Assembly: GCF_030056705.1 (NCBI RefSeq)
Contig: NZ_JASHIC010000006.1
Span: forward strand, 186,001-250,000
Direction of reading: 5' to 3'
Origin: Flectobacillus longus
GTDB lineage: Bacteria > Bacteroidota > Bacteroidia > Cytophagales > Spirosomataceae
Length of the DNA stretch: 64,000 bases
Shown in pieces: positions 25,148 to 33,831 of the stretch; the first letter of the stretch is position 1, and each line of letters opens with the position of its first letter. Under the pieces are notes generated by a model. It had not been told where the DNA came from. It was given only the letters and a program-made list of their open reading frames with translations, and made no database searches. The translations under genes were made by a program, and so were the position numbers.

Positions 25148-25514
25148 ATGTACATTTCTGTCTATGTATAGCGTTTGTTCCAGTGTATTAAATTGTTATT
25201 CGTGAATAAACTTAGTTGGTTGGTTAATCGTCAATCTTCGATAGTCTTAGAGGCTTATTTGCGAATAACAATTAACTGAATTTCATGCTAATGAAACATT
25301 TCGCTAAATCAATGTTGCATAAGAATTAAAAAAATATGATTTTTTTTGTAGTAAGGAAATTTATATTACATGGCAGAACTAGTTTAGTTATGTAAAAATA
25401 AGCCTTTGGTCATCATTAAAGAGAATACAATAACTAAAATGTATTCAATTGATAGGTGATGAATATGATACAAAGGAAATACGATGATTTAATTTTTATA
25501 AAACATAAACATAA
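25148..25514. other. Divergent control region of the ECF sigma operon and cupin gene
   Basis: About 365 bases. It holds a 19-base inverted repeat (25191-25209 with 25255-25273) close to the sigma start. The rest, toward the cupin gene, is AT-rich and shows no open frame and no clear TAnnTTTG element on either strand. Confidence 0.6.
25191..25273. repeat. Inverted repeat upstream of the ECF sigma gene
   Basis: Two 19-base arms, AATTGTTATTCGTGAATAA and TTATTTGCGAATAACAATT, match as inverted copies at 17 of 19 positions, with 45 bases between. The arms share TTGTTATTCG / CGAATAACAA. Such spaced arms fit a pair of protein-binding sites better than a terminator. Confidence 0.75.
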
Positions 25515-26027
25515 ATGAATTTATCTACCAAAGATGCTCAATATTGGGTTGAGAAGTTTAAGATGTTAGAGCACCCTGAAGGAGGATATTTTGCCGAAAC
25601 TTATCGTTCAACCGAAAGTATTCCTCACGAAGCTTTACCTAAAAGATTTAAAGGAGAAAGAGTTTTCTCGACAGGTATTTATTTTTTGTTAGAAAACCAT
25701 CATTTTTCAGCTTTTCACAAAATCGAAGCTGATGAAATGTGGCATTTTTATGCAGGTGGTGCTCTCGATGTATTTATGATTAGTCCAGATGGTCAACTCG
25801 ACATTATTCATTTGGGTAATAATCCCGACGAAGGACAAGTATTTCAGGCGGTAGTTCCAGCAGGATATTGGTTTGCGTCAAAGCCACAGAAAGATTCGGC
25901 TTATTCATTGGTTGGTTGTACGGTAGCGCCAGGTTTTGATTTTGAAGGGTTCGAACTAGCCGAGCGTGCTAGTTTGCAAGCAATTTTTCCTCAGCATCAT
26001 CATTTAATTGAAAGCTTGACGAGGTAA
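25515..26027 (+). CDS. Cupin superfamily protein, DUF985
   Basis: A 170-residue single-domain cupin matching DUF985 along its length: LEHPEGGYFAETYRS, FSTGIYFLLENHHFSAFHKI, EADEMWHFYAGG, GYWFASKPQ and the closing LVGCTVAPGFDFEGFELAER. The histidines in FSAFHKI and EMWHFYAG are in the places of cupin metal ligands. Family members have known structures but no established reaction. It stands alone between the ECF sigma region and a DUF4136 gene, ahead of a bidirectional terminator. Confidence 0.9.
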   Translation: MNLSTKDAQYWVEKFKMLEHPEGGYFAETYRSTESIPHEALPKRFKGERVFSTGIYFLLENHHFSAFHKIEADEMWHFYAGGALDVFMISPDGQLDIIHLGNNPDEGQVFQAVVPAGYWFASKPQKDSAYSLVGCTVAPGFDFEGFELAERASLQAIFPQHHHLIESLTR

Positions 26028-26043
26028 AGAGATATTTTGTTTT

Positions 26044-26106
26044 AGCCCAAAAAGCACCATAGGCTAGATAGAGCAAGTCTGTCTTACTTATGGTGCTTTT
26101 TTGGCT
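26044..26106. terminator. Bidirectional terminator after the cupin gene
   Basis: An 18-base inverted repeat with one mismatch (AGCCCAAAAAGCACCATA / TATGGTGCTTTTTTGGCT), loop about 27 bases, between convergent genes. Confidence 0.8.
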
Positions 26107-26120
26107 TTATAGTCAAAGGA

Positions 26121-26663
26121 CTAACGAGTAGCTGTCATTTCTTGCTTAGGCATATATCCATAAGCGACTAATTTATATTCATCAAATATACTACGAGTAA
26201 TTGCTTTCAATTGGCGCTCTTCGATTGACTTGTTAGGTTTTACAAAACCCGATGCCATACCGAGCCAAACAGATTTATTCAAGTTTTCGTCAATCATTTG
26301 AATCATTAAAGTTCCGCCATTGAGCGTTATTCTACGAGTAGTATACTCCGATTTGTCTTCCTCTAACTTACGGCTATCTTTAATTTTTAATTTGGTTTCG
26401 AAAACCGAGCATACAACTACGATATCAGGAGATTTGCTGGTACGTACAAAACCTCGAGCCTCCATTTGATTTTCGACTTCATCTTGAATAGCACGTTCGG
26501 TTTCTTCTGACAATTTTGCTTCACTTTGCCCAATAACAATCTGATAAGTCTGATTGAGATTATTTTCCATCAAATGATCATTATTAGCACGAACAGCAAA
26601 TTTCTGATTGCTACATGACATGATTACTGTCGCAAGTAGTAATAAATAGAATAATTGTTTCAT
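26121..26663 (-). CDS. DUF4136 lipoprotein
   Basis: A 180-residue lipoprotein: signal peptide with lipobox VIMSC (C17), then a DUF4136 domain with the repeated pattern of the family, IQDEVENQMEARGFVRT, SPDIVVVCSVF, GGTLMIQMIDENLNKSVWLG and LKAITRSIFDEYK. It should be attached to a membrane facing the periplasm. The function is unknown. A second gene of the same family lies 330 bases upstream on the same strand (26995-27591), with a terminator-like hairpin between, so they are probably separate transcripts that arose by duplication. Confidence 0.85.
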   Translation of the reverse strand: MKQLFYLLLLATVIMSCSNQKFAVRANNDHLMENNLNQTYQIVIGQSEAKLSEETERAIQDEVENQMEARGFVRTSKSPDIVVVCSVFETKLKIKDSRKLEEDKSEYTTRRITLNGGTLMIQMIDENLNKSVWLGMASGFVKPNKSIEERQLKAITRSIFDEYKLVAYGYMPKQEMTATR

Positions 26664-26994
26664 TTTGCTATTGGGTTAATGGTCCAACATTTCATTACTG
26701 TCATATACCAAAGGAGGTATCGGCTTCAGTGCTTAAAACACCTTTTTACCACCATGACTTAATGATAATATTACAAAAATTTAACAATTATTTAATATTA
26801 AATTTTTAGAAGTATGAATTCCTAAAAGCTATTACACTATAATCTATCTATTATCGTATTGTGGACAATATAAAAAGGCGTCATAGTCTGTGCAAAACGA
26901 TTTTTTGCCAAAACCAAGACGCCAATATTCTTATACTTAAAACGATATATAAATCACCAGTGAAGACTAAAATCCATTTGCTGAAGCTTGACCA
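26664..26994. other. Spacer between the two DUF4136 genes
   Basis: About 330 AT-rich bases. It contains the hairpin at 26877-26923; I see no open frame and no clear promoter element. Confidence 0.55.
26877..26923 (-). terminator. Terminator after the upstream DUF4136 gene
   Basis: GGCGTC and GACGCC close a 47-base hairpin with an inner GCAAAA/TTTTGC pairing; on the minus strand it is followed by TTTTTATA. Confidence 0.65.
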
Positions 26995-27591
26995 TTATTT
27001 GCTAGGTGCCAGTACCATTGCAGTAACAGGCTGATTGGTCAAATAGTTTTTTGCGAAAATCTTATAGTTATCAAAAATTTGTCTTGTGGCCGAACGAAGC
27101 GATTTTTCATCTATATCATTGGTTTTCTCTTCTGCAATACCCGCAGCATAGCCCATCCAAATCGGACGATTAGAATCATTTTCGACAAATTGTAATAACA
27201 AAGTTCCTTTCCTGAGTTTAATTCGTTTGAGCTCTTCGCTCATATTTTCTTTTCCCAAACCTCTAAACGAGCGTTGAAGAACCGATAAATTGACTTCTGT
27301 TGGAAAAAGGGCATAAAATACAATCAAGTTAGGGCGCTCTTTGGTATCTTGATACCCTCTGAGTCGCATTTGAGTATCGATCTCATCAATTACAGCATCA
27401 AACCTGTAGGTAGTATCTACAATGGTGAGCTGTTTTTCGATACAGGTAAATGATTCATAATTTGGTTTGAAAACCTCGTCTTCAATTTCTCGATGACAGG
27501 CAGTGCCAATCTGAAAATCGTGGCGATTACACGCACTCAAAAGAAACATAGCTGAGATAGCAATGAAATAAATTTTCCTCATAATTCTCAA
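26995..27591 (-). CDS. DUF4136 lipoprotein, second copy
   Basis: A 198-residue lipoprotein with lipobox LLSAC (C21). Its core follows the same plan as the neighbouring gene: a FDAVIDEIDTQMRLRGYQDT block, NLIVFYALF, KGTLLLQFVENDSNRPIWMG and LRSATRQIFDNYK. Overall similarity to the neighbour is low outside these blocks, so the duplication is old. Three further cysteines in the mature part (in GTACHRE and FTCIEKQ as well as the lipidated one) are not shared. Function unknown. Confidence 0.82.
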   Translation of the reverse strand: MRIMRKIYFIAISAMFLLSACNRHDFQIGTACHREIEDEVFKPNYESFTCIEKQLTIVDTTYRFDAVIDEIDTQMRLRGYQDTKERPNLIVFYALFPTEVNLSVLQRSFRGLGKENMSEELKRIKLRKGTLLLQFVENDSNRPIWMGYAAGIAEEKTNDIDEKSLRSATRQIFDNYKIFAKNYLTNQPVTAMVLAPSK

Positions 27592-27765
27592 AAGTTAGAG
27601 TGATTATGGAACGCATAATCACGTTTGAAATGTAACAAACAGACTAAACAATTTTTATAACTATTTGACTATTAGATTGTTTCAAAAAAGAATTATTTGT
27701 AAAAAACAGAAATAGGAATTTAATGAGGCCGACAGGTGTTTTGATAATAAATAAAATTCAAGAAA

Positions 27766-28467
27766 ATGAATCAAGAAAAATCGAAAATCCGTATAGATGT
27801 AGTATCAGATGTAGCGTGCCCATGGTGTTACATCGGAAAACGTAGAATAGAACAGGCTATTGAAAATACGCAAATTTCTGATAATGTGCAAATTATCTAT
27901 CATCCTTTTCAATTAGACCCTTCTATTCCAAACGAGGGTGTTGACTTTAATACATACGCAGAAAATCGCTTTGGGGATGGTTATTTACAAAAATTTGTAC
28001 AAGTCGAAAATGCAGGCAAATCAGTAGGTCTAGATTTTGAGTTTGAAGCCTTACCAAAAGCGATCAATACTTTCGATTTACATCGTTTTTTAACGATTGC
28101 TGCTATGGAAGGCAAACAAGCCGAGCTAAAAGAACTTTTTCTACAAGCTTATTTTACAGACCGTGTAGACTTGAGTAAAAAAGAAGAATTAATCAAAATA
28201 CTGAGTCAAATAGGTTGGTCAGAAGATAAAACTTTGGCACTTTTAAATTCTGATGAGGCCACTGATAGTGTTAAAGAAGAAATGCACTATTTCAGACAAC
28301 ATGGCGTAGGAGGGGTTCCATTCTATATTTTTAATAAAAAGTATGCGCTTTCGGGTGCTCAGCCAAGTGAAGTATTTGAACAAGTACTCCAACAAATCAT
28401 GCAAGAGGAAGGAATTTCAGTTCAAGCTGAAAGTAATAGCTGCGATATAGAAACGGGTGAATGCTAA
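27766..28467 (+). CDS. DsbA-family oxidoreductase, FrnE-like
   Basis: A 233-residue thioredoxin-fold protein with an inserted helical domain: the active site is CPWC (C18-C21) in DVACPWCYIGKRR, and GVGGVPFYIFNKKYALSGAQ carries the cis-proline loop near the end. There is no signal peptide, so it is cytoplasmic. FrnE-like proteins act as disulfide isomerases or oxidoreductases linked to oxidative stress in some bacteria. The short tail ends SCDIETGEC, with two extra cysteines, which in some FrnE proteins take part in catalysis. It has no obvious partner next to it. Confidence 0.92.
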   Translation: MNQEKSKIRIDVVSDVACPWCYIGKRRIEQAIENTQISDNVQIIYHPFQLDPSIPNEGVDFNTYAENRFGDGYLQKFVQVENAGKSVGLDFEFEALPKAINTFDLHRFLTIAAMEGKQAELKELFLQAYFTDRVDLSKKEELIKILSQIGWSEDKTLALLNSDEATDSVKEEMHYFRQHGVGGVPFYIFNKKYALSGAQPSEVFEQVLQQIMQEEGISVQAESNSCDIETGEC

Positions 28468-28520
28468 TTAATCCCACCTTAGTAATATTCAATTTGACAT
28501 AAGCCTTTAATAATCTTTAT

Positions 28521-28605
28521 AAAAGGAATATTTTTGATTTGTTATACAAAGTTTGACATCATCAGGTCAGATTATTAGCAAATCCGAAGTATTCCTTTTT
28601 TATTT
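28521..28605 (+). terminator. Possible terminator after the FrnE-like gene, with repeats
   Basis: AAAAGGAATA (28521-28530) and TATTCCTTTT (28590-28599) can pair across about 60 bases, followed by TTTATT. Between and after them lie TTTGTTATACAAA (28538-28550) and TTTGTATAACAAA (28603-28615), exact inverted copies of each other. Confidence 0.4.
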
Positions 28606-28688
28606 GTATAACAAACCTATCTTAATTGCTTTCCTAAATACGCTAATCACCCGATTTAACTATTCTTTCTTATTACGTACAATATTGG

Positions 28689-29504
28689 ATGAGACCATTT
28701 ACCTTTTATTGTTTATTACTAGTATCATCGATGAGTTATGCACAATCAAAAATTGACAGTGCGTTATCTACCACCTATAGAACCTTTACAGGTAAAATAG
28801 GCTCAACGTCCTTTAGAGATGACTTTATTAGCCCACTTAGGTATGATTTATACGCTATTGGGTTAGAATTTCAACAACAACATCAAAAAAAACAGAAGTT
28901 ATCCACATTGTTATCCACAATATCATTGGGCGTACCATCTCGTCCAAATACATTAAAAGTAGCATCAGGAGAGCTCAATATCTATTTTGCTAAGCAGCAT
29001 GATGTACTTCATTCTTCTAATGCCCATTTGTATTTGGGAGGATTTATTGGACTAAATATTGCTACCAGATTTTCAGATATTTATAATCTAGGATACGGTA
29101 ATAATGAAGTATCAGTAGATGCAGGTTTACGAGCTGGAGTAGCATTAAGTTACTGGAAGTCAATGCGTATTTTTCACAAAAAAGTACTATTCAGAAACTT
29201 TTTTATGATGCCTTTCATAAGTGTATTAGGTCGCTCAGGATATGCGCATGATGCTTACTTCAAAGAAGAGTTATGGAAGTATCTAGGAGACTATATTTAC
29301 GTTGGGAGTATTAATCGGTATTTCTTTTATACCAATCGCTCAACGTTTTATTTTGGAGAAAAAACAATTACTAATACAAAACATGCTAACCGAAAATCAT
29401 CGTGGCGAGTGGGCATTGAATGGAGTTTTAGGCACTACACAGCACCTTCTGAATTATCTCTTGGAAATACATCTTTGACTATAGGAAAAGTAATTATATT
29501 TTAG
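28689..29504 (+). CDS. Secreted protein of unknown function, probably outer-membrane beta-barrel
   Basis: A 271-residue protein with a signal peptide (MRPFTFYCLLLVSSMSYAQ, cleavage after SYA). The rest alternates polar and hydrophobic residues with many aromatic residues (GGFIGLNIATRFSD, FMMPFISVLGRSGYAHD, SSWRVGIEWSFRHYT) and ends in a hydrophobic strand closing with phenylalanine (TIGKVIIF), as outer-membrane barrels do. I recognise no named family. The next gene, an S41 protease lipoprotein, starts five bases after its stop, so the two are almost certainly co-transcribed and may act together at the envelope. Confidence 0.65.
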   Translation: MRPFTFYCLLLVSSMSYAQSKIDSALSTTYRTFTGKIGSTSFRDDFISPLRYDLYAIGLEFQQQHQKKQKLSTLLSTISLGVPSRPNTLKVASGELNIYFAKQHDVLHSSNAHLYLGGFIGLNIATRFSDIYNLGYGNNEVSVDAGLRAGVALSYWKSMRIFHKKVLFRNFFMMPFISVLGRSGYAHDAYFKEELWKYLGDYIYVGSINRYFFYTNRSTFYFGEKTITNTKHANRKSSWRVGIEWSFRHYTAPSELSLGNTSLTIGKVIIF

Positions 29505-29509
29505 TTTTT

Positions 29510-30517
29510 ATGAAAAAAATCATTCTATTAATACTTTTAGGATTCACATTTTTGAGTTGTGAAAAGCTATTTATTTCTCCTAATCCACCAAATACTCCCA
29601 CTGAAAACTTTGATTTATTATGGAAAACTGTACGAGATAAGTATTGTTATTTTGAGCTAAAAAATATTGATTGGCAAAGTATCTATAATAAGTATCGTCC
29701 CAAAGTAAACGACCAACTAACGCAAGATGCACTCTTCACAATCGTGAGTCAAATGATGAATGAGCTTCATGATGGTCATGTCAATCTGCAAATTCCTAAT
29801 ACTCGATATAGTTATACATATTATTCATCATTGGGTTTATTGAGGGGTTATGCACACAATTTCAATGATAGTATTTTGACCAATCAGTACCTCAAATTTG
29901 GTTATGGACAAAAAGTAAGAAATACAGTTTTAAATGAAAATATAGGATACATATATTATGGAAGCTTTTCTACAACACTAGACGACGATGGTTGGAATAG
30001 TATCATTAATCAAATGGTTATTACCAAAGGACTAATAATAGATATAAGAGATAATAACGGGGGTTCGGTTGAAAATATCAAACGCCTTATGCAACATTTT
30101 GTTTCTCAAAAAACCCTCATTGGATATACAAGAAGTAAAAATAGTGCAACCCTAAATGATTTTAAGGCTTACACTCCTGTGTACGTTGAGCCAAGTGGTT
30201 CGTTTTATGGGAAAAAAATCGTTGTGCTAACAAATAGGCGAGTATTTAGTGCCGCCAATATGTTTGCTTCGGCAATGTCCGAACAAAATCAGGTAACTTT
30301 AGTAGGCGATATTACAGGAGGTGGTGGTGCTGGTCCTATTGGTGGCGAATTACTTAATGGCTGGCTCTATCGATTTTCGGCAGTAGCTTTCTCTAATACT
30401 GAAAAACAAGATATCGAAAATGGCATTGTACCAGATTATCGAGTAAACATTACTACAAAAGACGAATCGGCTAAAATTGATACAATCTTAGAAAAAGCAA
30501 TGGTGCTCTTGAATTGA
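29510..30517 (+). CDS. S41 family peptidase, lipoprotein
   Basis: A 335-residue lipoprotein (lipobox FLSC, C17) with an S41 tail-specific protease core. LHDGHVNLQIP, GLIIDIRDNNGGSVENI (176-190) and TNRRVFSAANMFASAM, with the probable catalytic serine S247, followed by GGGAGPIGGELLNG, match the C-terminal processing peptidase family. No PDZ domain is evident between the N-terminal helical part and the catalytic core, unlike CtpA. It should act on peptides at the periplasmic or outer face. It is coupled to the preceding outer-membrane-like gene with a five-base gap; the substrate is unknown. Confidence 0.88.
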   Translation: MKKIILLILLGFTFLSCEKLFISPNPPNTPTENFDLLWKTVRDKYCYFELKNIDWQSIYNKYRPKVNDQLTQDALFTIVSQMMNELHDGHVNLQIPNTRYSYTYYSSLGLLRGYAHNFNDSILTNQYLKFGYGQKVRNTVLNENIGYIYYGSFSTTLDDDGWNSIINQMVITKGLIIDIRDNNGGSVENIKRLMQHFVSQKTLIGYTRSKNSATLNDFKAYTPVYVEPSGSFYGKKIVVLTNRRVFSAANMFASAMSEQNQVTLVGDITGGGGAGPIGGELLNGWLYRFSAVAFSNTEKQDIENGIVPDYRVNITTKDESAKIDTILEKAMVLLN

Positions 30518-30530
30518 GTGGATTGAGATT

Positions 30531-30613
30531 GAGTGATTGTTATTTATCACACTTGCCTGGACGCAAAAAATTGCGTTTGGACAGGTGATATTTATTTAAA
30601 AAACAATCACTCA
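30531..30613. terminator. Composite hairpin after the S41 gene
   Basis: Nested pairing: GAGTGATTGTT with AACAATCACTC outside, then TATCAC/GTGATA, CCTG/CAGG and ACGCAA/TTGCGT at the core. It separates convergent genes. The outer arms are also copies of a short repeated intergenic word (see findings). Confidence 0.6.
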
Positions 30614-30684
30614 TTCGCTCAAGTACTAAATATATTTCATCAATATTATCAACAATATATCCTGATACACTGTTAACAAATACC

Positions 30685-31389
30685 TTACATATTTACCAAA
30701 GCATTACCTCTTAGCACAGGTAAAACGTCATATAAATCGTGTTGTAAACAGTAAGCAATATCTTTTTGGATACCTAATCTTTGCAAACGACGAACGTGTG
30801 ATGATGAAGCAACATAAGATAACAAATCATCCTTAGCATTCTGATATTGGCGCAATGCCATCAAAGCAGAATCTTCCTCAATCATAAACTCCTCTTTCAA
30901 ACGCTCTACTAATGCTCCTGCAAAAAGAGTATCTTCCAAATTAGGTTTACCTTTCCAACCAGCACACAAAATCAATACATCATATTGTTGGTCTTTCAAG
31001 TAAGTTGCCAAAGCTCCAAGGTTTAAGAATGACCCAACCATTACTTTTACCGCAGATTTTGATTTTGTAATAGCCAAAGTACCATTGGTGGTTGTTACAC
31101 AAATTGTTGCATCTTTCACTTTATCGACCATATAACTAAATGGCGAGTTATCGAAATCAAAACCTTCTGGAGTTTTTCCATCGCGTTCAGCAGCAGCCAA
31201 ATAGCCTTGTCGTTGATAAGCAACACATTCGTCAATGGTAGCAACTGGGATGATAGCTCCTACACCATTGGCAAAAGCCGTTGTCATACAAGAGGTTGCT
31301 CTGAAAATATCAACAACCACAACGATTGAGTTTTCGATATTATGAAGATGTAATAATTCTGGCGTTAAACAGACATCAATGGTTTTCAT
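30685..31389 (-). CDS. comB: 2-phosphosulfolactate phosphatase-like protein (ComB family)
   Basis: A 234-residue protein matching ComB: VVVDIFRATSCMTTAF, AERDGKTPEGFDFDNSP, CVTTTNGTLAI, LCAGWKGKPNLEDTLFAGAL. ComB removes phosphate from 2-phospho-3-sulfolactate, known from methanogen coenzyme M synthesis and present in many bacteria that make sulfolactate or related sulfonates. No other gene of that pathway is next to it here, so the product in this organism is unknown; a link to the sulfonolipids of gliding Bacteroidota is only a thought. The ATG at 31389 is preferred to an in-frame TTG 24 bases earlier. This comB is unrelated to competence genes of the same name. Confidence 0.9.
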   Translation of the reverse strand: MKTIDVCLTPELLHLHNIENSIVVVVDIFRATSCMTTAFANGVGAIIPVATIDECVAYQRQGYLAAAERDGKTPEGFDFDNSPFSYMVDKVKDATICVTTTNGTLAITKSKSAVKVMVGSFLNLGALATYLKDQQYDVLILCAGWKGKPNLEDTLFAGALVERLKEEFMIEEDSALMALRQYQNAKDDLLSYVASSSHVRRLQRLGIQKDIAYCLQHDLYDVLPVLRGNALVNM

Positions 31390-31507
31390 GATTGGACAAA
31401 ATTTTTCGAGCAAAAAGTCGCTATGGCTTTTTGCTCGAAAAGGTTAAGTTTTTGAATTGGTATTATTAGGCTTTAAGCTTGTAGCTAATAGCTTAGCTCG
31501 GAAAGAA

Positions 31508-32605
31508 TTATTTAAGAAATGGTAATTTTACCACTTGTGCTTTCAAATATTTGTTACGGATATTGATATAAATCTCCGTTCCTAACTTGCTGAATTCTTT
31601 GGCAACATATCCTAATCCAATACCTTTATTTAATGATGGAGACTGTGTTCCTGAAGTAACTTCACCGATGATGTTACCAGTAGCGTCCATAATTTCATAA
31701 TGCTGACGAGGAATACCACGGTCTACCATTTCAAATGCTACCAACTTCTTGGTTGGTCCATTTTCTTTGATTTGCTTATGGAAAGCCGAGTTCACAAATT
31801 CTTTATTGAATTTTGTAATCCAGCCCAAACCAGCTTCGATAGGAGAGGTTGTATCATCAATATCGTTACCATACAAGCAATATCCCATTTCAGTACGCAA
31901 AGTATCACGAGCACCCAAACCTACTGGTACGATACCAAATTCGGCACCAGCTGCAAAAATAGCATCCCACATAGTTTTTGCGTCCTCATTTTTTACATAT
32001 ACTTCCATACCACCAGCACCAGTATAACCAGTTGTGGCAATGAGTACGTTTTCGATACCAGCTACTGTACCTTCTTTGAAGGTATAGTACTCCATAGAAC
32101 CAAGGTCAAGGTCAGTCAACTTTTGCATGGTAGCTACCCCTTTAGGTCCTTGCACAGCAAATAGACTGATTCCATCGCTAATATTTTGCATCTCTACATC
32201 AAAGGTATTGTGGCTCTGCATCCAGTTCCAGTCCTTTTCGATATTAGAAGCATTTACTACCACAAAGTATTCGTTTTCCGAACGGCGGTAAATCAATAAA
32301 TCGTCTACGATACCACCTTTATCGTTTGGCAAGCAAGAATATTGTACTTTGCCATCGTACAAAGCAGCTACGTCATTTGAGGTAACATACTGTAAAAATT
32401 CAGTCGCACGCTCACCCTTTACCACAAATTCCCCCATGTGAGATACATCAAATACCCCAACTGAATTACGAACAGCAAGGTGTTCTTGAATCAAGTTGGT
32501 ATATAAAACTGGCATTGAATATCCTGCAAAAGGTACCATTTTAGCTCCTAATGCGACATGTACATCGTTGAGAAATACGAGTTTTAATTGTTCTGTTTGT
32601 TCCAT
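31508..32605 (-). CDS. gcvT: Aminomethyltransferase, glycine cleavage system T protein
   Basis: A 366-residue folate-binding protein matching Gcv[84 protein letters not shown] and [12 protein letters not shown]. It transfers the aminomethyl carbon of glycine from lipoyl-GcvH to tetrahydrofolate, releasing ammonia, in the cytoplasm. gcvH and gcvP are not adjacent. The ATG at 32605 fits the family; the frame opens 108 bases earlier but those residues are not GcvT-like and a promoter element lies there. Confidence 0.96.
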   Translation of the reverse strand: MEQTEQLKLVFLNDVHVALGAKMVPFAGYSMPVLYTNLIQEHLAVRNSVGVFDVSHMGEFVVKGERATEFLQYVTSNDVAALYDGKVQYSCLPNDKGGIVDDLLIYRRSENEYFVVVNASNIEKDWNWMQSHNTFDVEMQNISDGISLFAVQGPKGVATMQKLTDLDLGSMEYYTFKEGTVAGIENVLIATTGYTGAGGMEVYVKNEDAKTMWDAIFAAGAEFGIVPVGLGARDTLRTEMGYCLYGNDIDDTTSPIEAGLGWITKFNKEFVNSAFHKQIKENGPTKKLVAFEMVDRGIPRQHYEIMDATGNIIGEVTSGTQSPSLNKGIGLGYVAKEFSKLGTEIYINIRNKYLKAQVVKLPFLK

Positions 32606-32630
32606 TTGGTAGTTGGTTGAAAAAGATGCA

Positions 32631-32638
32631 CAAAGGTA
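32631..32638 (-). promoter_or_regulatory. -7 element of the gcvT promoter
   Basis: On the minus strand TACCTTTG, 26 bases before the gcvT ATG, which supports the shorter start. Confidence 0.5.
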
Positions 32639-32755
32639 CGGAAAGTATCTATATCCATCGAGTGTCAAAAGCAAGGCTTTTGCATTTATCCACAAAAAAA
32701 TCCCAAAAAACACGAATCTGAATTTTTTGGGATAATCAAAATGCTTCGAAAAGCA

Positions 32756-33793
32756 CTATTCTTGATACAAAGCTGTCAAAACTGTTTGACCAACAGCTTT
32801 TAAAGTATTTTTATCAATTACATTCATATTGTCATTATGAGTATGATGATACGAGCCAAAAGTTTTAGGATCGTTTGGTCGAAGCTCCACAATATCAATC
32901 ATTTGAATTTTACCAATATCGTTCACAAAGGCATGGTCGTCGGTTAATGCACCACCATCGGCATCAATAAATAAATTGCCATAACCAAGTCTTGATGCTA
33001 TATCCCAAATACTTCTTGTTAAGATAGGAGCATATTGCATTGACAATCCTTCGTGTGGAAAAACAGCACCTTTTGCACCTACCATATCCAACAAGATACC
33101 ATAATATGCTTGATAATTCGGCACGTGTTTGTTAGCAGCCCAATACTGTGAACCTAGGCACCACCACACTTGATTGCCCGAATCTCCACGATATTCGTTG
33201 GGTTCGCCATTGTCTTCGGCATCAAATAAGATAAAGTCAATTCCAACATTAGGTTTATTTTGAGCTTCTTTGATGGCTCTTGCAATTTCCAACAATACGC
33301 CTACACCACTAGCACCATCATTGGCTCCGTCGATTGGCTTATCTTTATCTTTGGTGTCTTTATCTGCAATGGGTCTAGTATCCCAATGTGCTGCCAATAA
33401 AATCCTTTTAGCTGCTCCTGGATTATAAGTCCCAATGATATTTACGGCATTGAGCTTTTTCCCATCGTAAGTAGTTGCTACAAAGTTTTGGTTGATAACT
33501 TGACATCCATAAGCTTTTAATTGGTCGGCTAGCCACGCTGCACAAGCTTTATGAGACTTTGTATTAGGTACTCTCGGACCAAACTCTACTTGTTTTGCTA
33601 CAAAATTGTAGGCAGAGTCAGCATTAAAAGTAGCGGCTGGTAATAATCCTTGCTCTGGTGCTGAAGCATCAGTACTGGCTTGCTCGGTGGTTGAACTAGA
33701 TTTTTCTTGGCAAGATTTGAGATAAACACCTACACCAGAAAAGACAAATATTCCTAGCAAAACAAGAGCTATTTTAGACGTTTTCATATACAT
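32756..33793 (-). CDS. M28 family zinc peptidase or glutaminyl cyclase-like enzyme
   Basis: A 345-residue exported protein: hydrophobic N-terminal segment (8-25) followed by C28 in LKSC, so a membrane anchor or atypical lipoprotein. The M28 metal site is visible: H136 in AAHWDTRP, D159 in GANDGASG, E193 in FDAEDNGE, with LLDMVGA and HHTHNDN further on. The WWCLGSQYWA and NDGASGVGVLLE segments are like those of bacterial glutaminyl-peptide cyclotransferases, which share the fold. It follows mutL by 39 bases on the same strand and may be expressed with it, with no functional link apparent. Confidence 0.87.
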   Translation of the reverse strand: MYMKTSKIALVLLGIFVFSGVGVYLKSCQEKSSSTTEQASTDASAPEQGLLPAATFNADSAYNFVAKQVEFGPRVPNTKSHKACAAWLADQLKAYGCQVINQNFVATTYDGKKLNAVNIIGTYNPGAAKRILLAAHWDTRPIADKDTKDKDKPIDGANDGASGVGVLLEIARAIKEAQNKPNVGIDFILFDAEDNGEPNEYRGDSGNQVWWCLGSQYWAANKHVPNYQAYYGILLDMVGAKGAVFPHEGLSMQYAPILTRSIWDIASRLGYGNLFIDADGGALTDDHAFVNDIGKIQMIDIVELRPNDPKTFGSYHHTHNDNMNVIDKNTLKAVGQTVLTALYQE

Positions 33794-33831
33794 ACAAATA
33801 AGGCACCTTTGCAGATGCCTTGGAGGAAATT

